Source of the DNA: JBGAQP01 sp044220635
GTDB lineage: Bacteria; Pseudomonadota; Gammaproteobacteria; Burkholderiales; Usitatibacteraceae
Direction of reading: 5' to 3'
Assembly: GCA_044220635.1 (NCBI GenBank)
Contig: JBGAQP010000036.1
Span: forward strand, 1 to 25,779
Length of the DNA stretch: 25,779 bases
Part shown: one piece after another, positions 14,535 through 21,650 of the stretch
Position numbering within the stretch: the stretch's first letter is position 1
Layout: the number at the start of each line of letters is the position of its first letter
Notes under the pieces: generated by a model
What the model was told of the DNA's origin: nothing
Database searches by the model: none
Seen by the model: only the letters and a program-made list of their open reading frames with translations
Translations under genes and position numbers: made by a program

Positions 14535-14542
14535 TATCATAG
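14535..14542. promoter_or_regulatory. Overlapping divergent -10 boxes, EamA / MarC
   Basis: TATCATA reads as TATCAT rightward (14535-14540) and TATGAT leftward (14542-14537), each 5 of 6 matches. Only 23 bp separate the two start codons. Rightward transcription would start at about 14547, next to the MarC ATG at 14549, so that mRNA would be nearly leaderless. No matching -35 boxes were found. Confidence 0.35.
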
Positions 14543-14548
14543 CGTCCC

Positions 14549-15148
14549 ATGACGAACGAGATCCTCTCGGCCGCGATGCTGCTCTTCCTGGTGGTCGATC
14601 CCTTCGGCAACGTCCCGATCGCGAACGCGATGCTCGCGGGCGTGGCGCCCGAGCGCCGCCGCCGCGTGATCCTGCGCGAGTGCGCGATCGCCTACGCGGT
14701 GCTCATCGGCTTCATGTTCGGCGGGCAGTCGCTGCTCGCCCTCATGCACCTGTCGGAGACGTCGCTGTCCATCGCCGGAGGCGTGATCCTCTTCATGATC
14801 GCGATCCGCATGGTGTTCGGCGACCCCGAGGGGGCCTTCGCCGGGGCGCAGAAGGGCGAGCCGCTCATCGTGCCGCTCGCGATCCCGCTCATCGCCGGGC
14901 CCTCGGCGCTCGCCACGGTCATGCTCATGGCCACGCGGGAGCCCGCCAAGGTCGGCATGTGGGCGGCGGCGATCACGCTCGCGATGGCGGTGGCGACCCT
15001 CATCCTCGCCACGGGCGACCGGCTGCACCGCCGCCTCGGCGACCGGATGATGACCGCCATCGAGCGGCTGATGGGCCTGATCCTCACGGCGATCGCCGTC
15101 GAGATGCTGCTCGGCGGCATCCGGGCCTTCGTGAAGGCGCTGTCGTGA
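14549..15148 (+). CDS. MarC family membrane protein
   Basis: A 199-residue protein with six predicted membrane helices. Family marks are 'LLFLVVDPFGNVPIANAML' near the N-terminus, 'GGVILFMIAIRMVFGDPEG' in the middle and 'LIVPLAIPLIAGPSALATVM' (P-x-x-x-P-x-x-A-G-P). MarC/SNARE-like proteins are inner-membrane proteins of unclear function; the old link to multiple antibiotic resistance was not upheld. No ribosome binding site is seen. greB follows 49 nt later. Confidence 0.92.
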   Translation: MTNEILSAAMLLFLVVDPFGNVPIANAMLAGVAPERRRRVILRECAIAYAVLIGFMFGGQSLLALMHLSETSLSIAGGVILFMIAIRMVFGDPEGAFAGAQKGEPLIVPLAIPLIAGPSALATVMLMATREPAKVGMWAAAITLAMAVATLILATGDRLHRRLGDRMMTAIERLMGLILTAIAVEMLLGGIRAFVKALS

Positions 15149-15197
15149 CGCGCGCCATGGCCCGCGCGGGGACCCTCGGCCGGGGGAGCGGGAGCCC

Positions 15198-15803
15198 ATG
15201 AGCAAGGCCTTCACCCGCGAGTCCGACGAGGTCGAGGACCTCGAGGGCGAGGAGGAGCACCCGATCCCGGCGGGGGCGAAGAACTACATGACGCCCGGCG
15301 GCTGGCAGCGGATGCGCGACGAGCTCAAGTGGCTCGTGAACGAGGAGCGCCCGCAGGTGACTTCCGTGGTCTCCTGGGCGGCGCGCAACGGCGACCGCTC
15401 GGAGAACGCCGACTACCAGTACGGCAAGAAGCGGCTGCGCGAGATCGACCGGCGCATCCGCTACCTCACCAAGCGGCTCGAGGTGGCGGAGGTGGTCGAC
15501 CCGGGCGCGCGCGAGGCGACCGACCAGGTCTTCTTCGGCGCCACGGTGCTCTACGCCACGGCGAAGGGCGAGGAGCACACCGTGACCATCGTCGGGCTCG
15601 ACGAGACGGACCTCGCGAAGGGGCGCATCAGCTGGGTGTCGCCGGTCGCCCGCGCGCTCATCAAGGCGCGCGAGGGCGACACGGTGACGCTGCTCACGCC
15701 CGGCGGCCCCGAGGCGCTCGAGATCCTCGAGGTGCGCTACGAGGCGGTGCCGGCCGAGCCCTTCGTCCCCCTGAAGAGCGACTGGGCGCCGAACGCGAGG
15801 TAG
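15198..15803 (+). CDS. greB: Transcription elongation factor GreB
   Basis: A 201-residue protein that rescues backtracked RNA polymerase by stimulating transcript cleavage. The N-terminal coiled coil contains 'YMTPGGWQRMRDELKWLVNE' and the active tip 'NGDRSENADYQYGKKRLREI' with the acidic residues that hold magnesium. The C-terminal FKBP-like domain includes 'GRISWVSPVARALIKAREGD'. It begins MSKAFTRESDE followed by an acidic stretch; this extension (about 28 residues) is common in betaproteobacterial GreB. ATG 15198 follows GGGAGCGGGAG. Its last 110 bp overlap the convergent TetR gene. Confidence 0.95.
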   Translation: MSKAFTRESDEVEDLEGEEEHPIPAGAKNYMTPGGWQRMRDELKWLVNEERPQVTSVVSWAARNGDRSENADYQYGKKRLREIDRRIRYLTKRLEVAEVVDPGAREATDQVFFGATVLYATAKGEEHTVTIVGLDETDLAKGRISWVSPVARALIKAREGDTVTLLTPGGPEALEILEVRYEAVPAEPFVPLKSDWAPNAR

Positions 15804-16371
15804 GCGCGCCGGCCGCCGCGAGCTCCGCGAGCCAGTCGCCCGCCTCCCGGAAAGCCGCGCCCGAGCGCTCGGCGCGCGCGCGGATATAGGCCCCCTCGAT
15901 CGCCGTGAGCACCAGGCCCGCGAAGGAGCGGCTGCGCCGCGGCCCGCCGAGGTCCAGGCGCGCGGCGATCACCGCGATCCAGTCGGCGAACATCGCCGCG
16001 ATCGCGCGGCGGATCGCCTCCTCGCCCTCCCCGAGGTCCAGGGTCACGGTCCCCCCGGCGCAGCTGCGGCAGAAGTCGTTCGCCTCGATGCGCCGCGCGA
16101 ATCCGCGGAAGAGGGCGCGCACGCGCTGCGCGGGCGTGCGGCCCCGCGCGAGGCCCTCCGCGAAGACCGCGCGGATGCCGGGCGCGTAGGCCGCGAGCGA
16201 CTCGAGCACGATCTGCTGCTTGCCGCCCGGGAAGAAGTGGTAGACGGAGCCCTTCGGCGCGCCGCTCTCGCGCACGATCTCGTTGATGCCCGCCCCCGAG
16301 AGGCCGGAGCGGCGCATGAGGCCGATGGCGGCCTCGAGCAGGCGCTGCCTCGGGGGGGCGGGAAGGGCCAT
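15694..16371 (-). CDS. TetR-family repressor (YxaF/LmrA-like C-terminal domain)
   Basis: A 225-residue protein. The N-terminal helix-turn-helix is clear (residues 26-50, 'AGINEIVRESGAPKGSVYHF'). The ligand domain includes 'QQIVLESLAAYAPGIRAVFA' and 'FCRSCAGGTVTLDLGEG' (C101 and C104), then 'IEGAYIRARAERSG' near the end, like the YxaF/LmrA group. The last 35 or so residues (Arg, Pro, Ser rich) are encoded opposite greB and look like read-through rather than a folded part. Start ATG 16371; GTG 16377 is an alternative. It sits divergent from the class II aldolase-like gene with an operator between, so it probably represses itself and that gene. The effector is unknown. Confidence 0.87.
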   Translation of the reverse strand: MALPAPPRQRLLEAAIGLMRRSGLSGAGINEIVRESGAPKGSVYHFFPGGKQQIVLESLAAYAPGIRAVFAEGLARGRTPAQRVRALFRGFARRIEANDFCRSCAGGTVTLDLGEGEEAIRRAIAAMFADWIAVIAARLDLGGPRRSRSFAGLVLTAIEGAYIRARAERSGAAFREAGDWLAELAAAGAPTSRSAPSRSSGGRRARPAPPRSAPRGSRAPRGRRA

Positions 16372-16394
16372 CGTCACGGGCTTGCGGGTTCCAG

Positions 16395-16406
16395 TAGACC
16401 AGTCTA
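16395..16406. promoter_or_regulatory. TetR operator candidate
   Basis: TAGACCAGTCTA has perfect 5-bp arms (TAGAC / GTCTA) around CA. It touches the -10 box of the rightward promoter and covers the expected start site of the leftward promoter, so one bound repressor could block both genes. TetR-type sites with a TAGAC/GTCTA core are common. Confidence 0.7.
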
Positions 16407-16412
16407 TATAAT
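16407..16412 (+). promoter_or_regulatory. -10 box of the class II aldolase-like gene
   Basis: A perfect TATAAT. Transcription would start near 16419, giving a 28-nt leader. The best -35 is a weak TTGCGG at 16382 with a 19-bp spacer, leaving the operator inside the spacer. Confidence 0.55.
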
Positions 16413-16436
16413 AAGCGCTCGCGACCACCGCGCCAA
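16408..16436 (-). promoter_or_regulatory. Sigma-70-type promoter of the TetR gene
   Basis: On the minus strand TTGGCG (16436-16431, 4 of 6) and TATTAT (16413-16408, 5 of 6) are 17 bp apart. The start site would be near 16401, in the TAGACCAGTCTA operator. Confidence 0.5.
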
Positions 16437-16446
16437 GGGGGGAGGC

Positions 16447-17211
16447 ATGAACGCACCCGATCGATCCGTCCGCTCGTCGGTGACCGAGGCGGAGTGGCGC
16501 CTGCGCGTCGACCTCGCCGCCTGCTACCGGCTCGTCGCCCGCTTCGGCTGGGAGGACCTGGTCTTCACCCACATCTCGGCGCGGGTCCCGGGGCCCGAGC
16601 ACCACTTCCTCATCAATCCCTACGGGTTCCTCTTCGACGAGATCACGGCCTCCAGCCTCGTGAAGGTGGACCTCGAGGGCCGCAAGGTGATGCCGAGCCC
16701 CCACGAGGTGAACCCGGCGGGGTTCACGATCCACAGCGCGATCCACGCCGCCCGCGAGGACGCGCAGTGCGTGCTCCACGTGCACAGCGTGAACGGCGTG
16801 GCGGTCTCCGCGCAGGAGGCGGGGGTGCTGCCGCTCTCCCAGCACTCGATCTTCGTGCTCTCCTCGCTCGCCTACCACGACTACGAGGGGGTCGCCCTCG
16901 AGGCCGACGAGAAGCCGCGGCTGGTGCGCGACCTCGGCGACAAGCGCTTCCTGATGCTCCGCAACCACGGCCTGCTCACCGTCGGGCGCTCGGTCGCGGA
17001 GGCCTTCGTCGCCATGTACTTCTTCGAGGCGACTTGCATGATCCAGGTGCGCTCGCAATCGGGCGGGGGGGCGCTTCGCCGGATCGGCCAGGGCATCGTC
17101 GACGGCGCCCAGGCGCAGTGGGAAGCGGTGACGCGCGGCGCGGGCGGCGGCCTCGCCTGGCCGGCGCTCCTGCGCCGCCTCGACCGCGCGGACCCGGGCT
17201 ACAGGAACTGA
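16447..17211 (+). CDS. Class II aldolase/adducin-domain protein
   Basis: A 254-residue cytoplasmic protein with the class II aldolase/adducin fold. Zinc-binding histidines are visible at 'HVHS' (H111, H113) and 'RNHGLLTVG' (H174). Other marks are 'DLVFTHISARVPG' and 'FLINPYGFLFDEITASSLVK'. In fuculose-phosphate aldolases a glutamate precedes the first histidine region; aligned by eye, this protein has glycine there ('NPAGFTIHSAIH', 90-100). It may therefore not be a classical aldolase. The start ATG follows GGGGGAGGC. It is controlled by the divergent TetR gene. Its stop and that of phnE form one palindrome, TGAGCGCTCA. Confidence 0.88.
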   Translation: MNAPDRSVRSSVTEAEWRLRVDLAACYRLVARFGWEDLVFTHISARVPGPEHHFLINPYGFLFDEITASSLVKVDLEGRKVMPSPHEVNPAGFTIHSAIHAAREDAQCVLHVHSVNGVAVSAQEAGVLPLSQHSIFVLSSLAYHDYEGVALEADEKPRLVRDLGDKRFLMLRNHGLLTVGRSVAEAFVAMYFFEATCMIQVRSQSGGGALRRIGQGIVDGAQAQWEAVTRGAGGGLAWPALLRRLDRADPGYRN

Positions 17212-17215
17212 GCGC

Positions 17216-18040
17216 TCACAGGACCCGCTTGCGGATCTGGGTGACCGCGACCTCGGCGACCACGACCACGGCGAAGATCGCGAAGAGCACCATCGCGACC
17301 CGGTCCCACTGGAAGAGGTTGAGGGCGGTGTCGAGCGCCATGCCGATGCCGCCGGCGCCCACGAGCCCGAGCACCGCGGACTCGCGCACGTTGATGTCCC
17401 AGCGGAAGAGCACGATCGACCAGAAGGCCGGCACCACCTGCGGCCAGTAGCCCTTGGCGAACACCGAGGCCCAGGGGGCGCCCGTGGCGACGAGCGCCTC
17501 GATCGTGCCGGGATTCGACTCCTCGAGCGCCTCCCCGAAGAGCTTGCCGACGAAGCCGATCGAGCGGAACGCGATCGCGAGCGTTCCGGCGAGCGCGCCG
17601 GGGCCGAAGATCGCGACGAAGAGCAGCGCCCACACGAGGGAGTTCACCGAGCGGCTGGAGACGAGCACGAGCTTCGCGAGGTAGTTGAGCGGCGCGAAGG
17701 GCACCACGTTGTGCGCTGCGAGCACGCCCACGGGAAGGGCCATCGCCACCGCGAGGATCGTGCCGAGCGAGGCGATGTGCAGCGTGTCGACGAGCGCGTC
17801 GTGCACGCCTTCCGGGTAATGCGACCAGGCGATGGGCCACATGCGGTGCAGGAGGTCCTGCACCTGCTCGGGAGCGTCGTAGAGGAACTCGGGGATGACC
17901 TCGACGGTGCGCGCCGACCAGACGACGGCGGCGACGAGCACCAGGTAGACCGCGAAGCGCGCGAGGCGCTCGGCCGGCCCGAAGCGCCGCCAGAGGCGCG
18001 GTGCGCCCGCGCGCGCCGCGCCCGCGGCGCTACTCGTCAT
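17216..18040 (-). CDS. phnE: Phosphonate-type ABC transporter permease (second)
   Basis: A 274-residue inner-membrane permease of the PhnE type with about six helices (first at 31-44). The ATPase-contact (EAA) loop is 'EALEESNPGTIEALVATGAP', followed by 'NVRESAVLGLVGAGGIGMAL'. It pairs with the other permease to form the channel for the phosphonate/phosphite/phosphate importer. It is the last gene of the phnDCEE operon; its start overlaps the upstream permease gene by 11 bp. Confidence 0.93.
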   Translation of the reverse strand: MTSSAAGAARAGAPRLWRRFGPAERLARFAVYLVLVAAVVWSARTVEVIPEFLYDAPEQVQDLLHRMWPIAWSHYPEGVHDALVDTLHIASLGTILAVAMALPVGVLAAHNVVPFAPLNYLAKLVLVSSRSVNSLVWALLFVAIFGPGALAGTLAIAFRSIGFVGKLFGEALEESNPGTIEALVATGAPWASVFAKGYWPQVVPAFWSIVLFRWDINVRESAVLGLVGAGGIGMALDTALNLFQWDRVAMVLFAIFAVVVVAEVAVTQIRKRVL

Positions 18041-18827
18041 CGACGCGCCCCTTCTCGAGGAAGACCCGGCGCACGAGCCCCGCGAGCACCTCGCCCACCA
18101 TGATCATCGCGATGATCGCGAGCAGGATCGCGAGCACGAAGTCGTAGTCGAAGCGCTGGAAGGCGGAAAAGAGCGTGCCGCCGATGCCGCCCGCGCCGAC
18201 GATGCCGACCATGGTCGAGTTGCGCAGGTTGGAGTCGAGCTGGTAGGTCGAGAAGCCCACGAAGCGCGAGAAGACCTGGGGGAGCACGCCGTAGGCGATG
18301 ACGTTCGCGAACGAGGCGCCCGTGGCGCGCACCGCCTCCACCTGCTTGAGCGAGATCTCCTCGATCGCCTCGGCGAAGAGCTTGCCGATGAAGCCCACGG
18401 AGGCGACCACCAGCGCGAGGATCCCCGCCATGGCCCCGAATCCCACCGCCTTCACGAACAGGATCGCGACGATCACGGGGTGGAAGGAGCGGCACAGCGC
18501 GATCACGAAGCGCGCGGGCCAGGTGGCCCACGCGGGCATGAGGTTCCTCGAGGCGGCGAGCCCGATGGGCAGCGAGAGCGCGATGCCGATCCCGGAGGCG
18601 AGGATCGCGATCTGAAGCGACTCGGCGAGCCCGTTGACGAGGGAATCGGGCTGCGCGACGACCGGCGGAAACATCCGGTCGAGGAAGCGCGCGCCGTTTC
18701 CAAGGCCGACGACGAAGCGCTCCCAGGTGAAGTCGAGGCGCGAGGCCGCGTAGAGGACATAGGCCGCGAGCGCGACCCAGCCCGCGCGCGCCCACCGGTT
18801 CGCGGGGACCGCCCGCACCGCGCTCAT
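18030..18827 (-). CDS. phnE: Phosphonate-type ABC transporter permease (first)
   Basis: A 265-residue PhnE-type permease. Its contact loop is 'EAIEEISLKQVEAVRATGAS', followed by 'QLDSNLRNSTMVGIVGAGGI', both like those of the downstream permease. An N-terminal helix (about 15-27) is followed by five more. The start ATG overlaps the phnC stop in ATGA, giving translational coupling. Two different permeases in one operon suggest a heterodimeric channel, a known arrangement for this family. Confidence 0.93.
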   Translation of the reverse strand: MSAVRAVPANRWARAGWVALAAYVLYAASRLDFTWERFVVGLGNGARFLDRMFPPVVAQPDSLVNGLAESLQIAILASGIGIALSLPIGLAASRNLMPAWATWPARFVIALCRSFHPVIVAILFVKAVGFGAMAGILALVVASVGFIGKLFAEAIEEISLKQVEAVRATGASFANVIAYGVLPQVFSRFVGFSTYQLDSNLRNSTMVGIVGAGGIGGTLFSAFQRFDYDFVLAILLAIIAMIMVGEVLAGLVRRVFLEKGRVDDE

Positions 18828-19585
18828 GCGAGCCAGTCCTGCCCGCCGTAGATCGTCTTCAGTTGCTCGTCGCCGAGCTCCGAGGGCGGCGCGTCGAAGA
18901 CGATGGCCCCGCCCGACATGCCGACGACGCGGTCGGCGAAGCGCCGAGCGAGCTCGACGTCGTGCATGTTGACGATCACGGGGATGCGCTCGCGCTCGCC
19001 GAGGCTGCGCATGAGGCCCATGATCTCGACCGAGGTCTTGGGGTCGAGGGAGGAGGTGGGCTCGTCGGCGAGCAGCAGCCGCGGGCGCTGCATGAGGGCG
19101 CGGGCGATGCCCACGCGCTGGCGCTGCCCCCCCGAGAGGCTGTCGGCGCGCTGGTTCGCGAACCCCTCGAGGCCCACGATCCCGAGCAGATCGAAGGCGC
19201 GCTCGACGTCCTCCTGCGGGTAGCGGCGCAGCCACGCCTTCCACGGCGAGACGTAGCCCAGGCGCCCGGAGAGGACGTTCTCCATCACCGTGAGCCGCTC
19301 GACGAGGTTGTACTCCTGGAAGACCATGCCGATCCGGCGGCGCGCCCGGCGAAGCGCCTCGCCGCTCACGCGCGCGAGGTCCTCGCCGTCGAAGAGGATC
19401 GCCCCGGCCGTGGGCTCCACCAGCCGGTTGATGCAGCGGATCAGCGTCGACTTGCCCGTGCCCGAGGGGCCGATGACGGCCGTGAGCCCCTCGGTGCCGA
19501 CGACGAGGTCGATGCCGGAGAGCACCGGCCGGCCGCGGGCGTATTCCTTGACGAGCCCGCGGATCTCGAGCGCGGCCGCCGCCAT
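18824..19585 (-). CDS. phnC: Phosphonate-type ABC transporter ATPase
   Basis: A 253-residue ATPase that powers the importer. Walker A is 'GPSGTGKST' (39-47); the Q-loop is 'GMVFQEYNLVERLTVMENVL'; the ABC signature is 'LSGGQRQRVGIARAL'; Walker B is 'LLLADEPTSSLDP'; the switch histidine is in 'VNMHDVELARRFADRV'. 'GRLGYVSPWKAWLRRYPQED' is typical of PhnC. It begins 2 nt after the phnD stop. Confidence 0.96.
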   Translation of the reverse strand: MAAAALEIRGLVKEYARGRPVLSGIDLVVGTEGLTAVIGPSGTGKSTLIRCINRLVEPTAGAILFDGEDLARVSGEALRRARRRIGMVFQEYNLVERLTVMENVLSGRLGYVSPWKAWLRRYPQEDVERAFDLLGIVGLEGFANQRADSLSGGQRQRVGIARALMQRPRLLLADEPTSSLDPKTSVEIMGLMRSLGERERIPVIVNMHDVELARRFADRVVGMSGGAIVFDAPPSELGDEQLKTIYGGQDWLA

Positions 19586-19587
19586 CG

Positions 19588-20604
19588 CTACTTCTTCTTC
19601 TCGGCGGCCTTCTTGGCGCGCGCCTCTTCCTCGCGCTTGGATTCCTTCTCGTAGGCGGCGCGGTTGAACTTGTCCCCGCCGGCTTCCGCGACGTCGCGCA
19701 CCACCGCCCAGTGCTCCTTGAAGTTGATCGGGTAGAAGCGGTCCGCCCCGTCGAAGGCCTTCTTCATCTCCTCGGTGTAGCGGAAGTCGTAGAAGCACTT
19801 GAGCATCCGGTCGCGGAACGCGGGCTCGAGGTCGTGCGCGTAGGCGAAGGACGAGGTCGGGAACTTGGCGCTGCGGTAGATCACGCGGAAGTCGTCCTCC
19901 TTGATCTGCCCGCGCACCGCCATGCGGTGGAAGACGTCGGAGGCCACCGCCGCGGCGTCGTAGTCGCCGGAGTTGACGCCAAGCACCGACTGGTCGTGCT
20001 TGCCCGAGAAGAGGATGTTGTAGTCCTTGCCCGGCGCGAGGCCCTCCTTCGGGAAGAGCGCCATGGGCGCCATGTGGCCGGAGTTGGACGAGGGCGAGGT
20101 GTGCGCGAATTTCCTGCCCTTGAGGTCGCCGAGCTTCTGGTAGGGGCTCGACTTCTTCACGATGACGATCAGGTTGTAGCCCTGGAAGTCCTTCTCGTAG
20201 CCCTTGATCGCGAAGGGCACGGCGCCGGCGATGTTGACCGCGAAGGCGGTCGGCCCCGTGGAGAAGCCGCCCACGTGCAGGCGCCCGGAGCGCATCGCCT
20301 CGATCTCGGCGGCGTTCGACTGCACCTGGTAGAAGACGACGCGCTTGCCCGTGCACTGGGAGAGGTAGTCCGTGAAGGGCTTGAACACCTTCTCGTAGAC
20401 CGCGGGATCCTCCACCGGCGTGTAGGTGAAGACGAGCGTGTTCGGGGTCTTGAGCTTCTTCGCGTCCTTCGGCGTGTCCGCCACGAGGTCGCCGTTGTCG
20501 TCGCAGTACATCGGGTCGAGGTCGCCGTGGTTCTTGCACTGCTGGGCCCAGGCGCCGGGCGCGGCAAACGCGGCGATGGCGAGCGATGCGAGGAGCATTC
20601 TCAT
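19588..20604 (-). CDS. phnD: Phosphonate/phosphite-type ABC transporter binding protein
   Basis: A 338-residue periplasmic protein with signal peptide (cleavage near AWAQ) and a good ribosome binding site (GGAGGGAACCCC). PhnD-family marks are 'TYTPVEDPAVYEKVFKPFTD', 'FYQVQSNAAEIEAMRSGRLH', 'KFAHTSPSSNSGHMAPMALF' and 'SGDYDAAAVASDVFHRMA'. It delivers ligand (phosphonate, phosphite or phosphate esters; specificity not readable) to PhnCE. Two odd parts stand out: an N-terminal 'DDNGDLVAD' (35-43), which looks like a calcium-binding loop, and a very charged Lys/Glu tail (last 26 residues). No C-P lyase or phosphonatase genes are in the window. The leader (20605-20660) has an ATTGTTACAGCAAT dyad. 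Confidence 0.93.
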   Translation of the reverse strand: MRMLLASLAIAAFAAPGAWAQQCKNHGDLDPMYCDDNGDLVADTPKDAKKLKTPNTLVFTYTPVEDPAVYEKVFKPFTDYLSQCTGKRVVFYQVQSNAAEIEAMRSGRLHVGGFSTGPTAFAVNIAGAVPFAIKGYEKDFQGYNLIVIVKKSSPYQKLGDLKGRKFAHTSPSSNSGHMAPMALFPKEGLAPGKDYNILFSGKHDQSVLGVNSGDYDAAAVASDVFHRMAVRGQIKEDDFRVIYRSAKFPTSSFAYAHDLEPAFRDRMLKCFYDFRYTEEMKKAFDGADRFYPINFKEHWAVVRDVAEAGGDKFNRAAYEKESKREEEARAKKAAEKKK

Positions 20605-20703
20605 GGGGTTCCCTCCGGGGTGTTGTTTTGGAAGCGAGGCGGAATTGTTACAGCAATCGCCCCCGGGGAACAAGGGCGGGAGGGCGCCTCGCCGGGGCTC
20701 GGC

Positions 20704-20709
20704 TAGAAT
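20704..20709 (+). promoter_or_regulatory. -10 box candidate for the GumN-like operon
   Basis: TAGAAT (5 of 6 matches) would give a start near 20716 and a 23-nt leader that includes ACGGAGAG. No clear -35 box. Confidence 0.35.
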
Positions 20710-20738
20710 GGGGCGCAAGCCCACCGACGGAGAGCCGC

Positions 20739-21650
20739 ATGCCCCGCACCCGCCTCACCACGACGCTCCTGCGTGCGCTTTGGGCCCTGGGCCTGCTCTT
20801 CGCCGCCGCGGGCGCGCTCGCGCAATCGCAGGCGGGCGGCCGGCATTACCTCTGGGAGGTGAAGTCGCTCACCAACCGCGTCTACCTCTTCGGCACGATC
20901 CACGCGGGCAAGGCCGCGTGGTTCCCGATGGCCGACGCGATCGAGAACGCGTTCGCCGATTCCCGGTTCCTGGTGGTCGAGGCCGACATCACCGACGCGG
21001 AGGCGATGAGGAAGTCGGCCGCCTCGATGGTGTACGCGCCGCCCGACGCGCTCGACAAGCACGTGAAGGCCGCGGACTACGCGCGCTTCGTCAAGCTCGC
21101 CGCGCGCTACGGCCTGCCCGCGGAGCAGCTCGGGCAGATGAAGCCCTTCCCCGCGGTGTCGCTGCTCGTCTTCAGCGAATGGGGGCGCCTGGGCTACCTC
21201 CCGCAGCACGGCCTCGACGCCTACCTGATCGGCAAGGCCAGGGAATCCGGCAAGCGCATCCTGGAGATCGAGGGCGTGGAGGCGCAGACGCGGATCATGG
21301 ATTCCCTCGGCGAGGAGGAGAACCGCACGCTCTTCGCGGGCGCGCTCTCCGCGCTCGAAAGCGGGCTCACGAGCGAGCAGATCACGGGCCTCGTCAACGC
21401 CTGGCAGATCGGCGACCCGGCCCTGCTCCTGGAGATCGCGCGCAAGTACAACGAGGGCACGCCGGGCGCGAAGGAGTTCGAGGAGAAGTTCGTGTGGTCG
21501 CGCCACGAGGCGATGGCCGCGAAGATCGAGGGCTACCTCAACAATTCGCGCGAGCGGCACTTCGTCGCGGTCGGAAGCCTCCACCTCGCCGGCCCCCGGG
21601 GGCTCGTCGAGATGCTGAAGGCCCGCGGCTACCTGGTGAGGCAGCTGTGA
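20739..21650 (+). CDS. TraB/GumN-family protein
   Basis: A 303-residue exported protein (signal peptide ending ALAQS). The two GxxH motifs that define the family are present: 'FGTIHAG' (H55) at the start and 'GSLHLAG' (H282) at the end. The conserved glutamate is in 'VVEADI' (E81). Relatives include the metalloprotease Tiki and GumN proteins of unknown role, so a periplasmic metal-dependent hydrolase is plausible. ATG 20739 follows ACGGAGAG. Its stop overlaps the GTG start of the next gene (GTGA), so it leads a four-gene operon. Confidence 0.88.
   Translation: MPRTRLTTTLLRALWALGLLFAAAGALAQSQAGGRHYLWEVKSLTNRVYLFGTIHAGKAAWFPMADAIENAFADSRFLVVEADITDAEAMRKSAASMVYAPPDALDKHVKAADYARFVKLAARYGLPAEQLGQMKPFPAVSLLVFSEWGRLGYLPQHGLDAYLIGKARESGKRILEIEGVEAQTRIMDSLGEEENRTLFAGALSALESGLTSEQITGLVNAWQIGDPALLLEIARKYNEGTPGAKEFEEKFVWSRHEAMAAKIEGYLNNSRERHFVAVGSLHLAGPRGLVEMLKARGYLVRQL

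Noticed and set aside
20640..20673. Promoter and ATTGTTACAGCAAT dyad before phnD
   Set aside because: TTGTTC and TAACAA at 17 bp match consensus in only 3 of 6 positions each and the dyad is imperfect; too weak to annotate.
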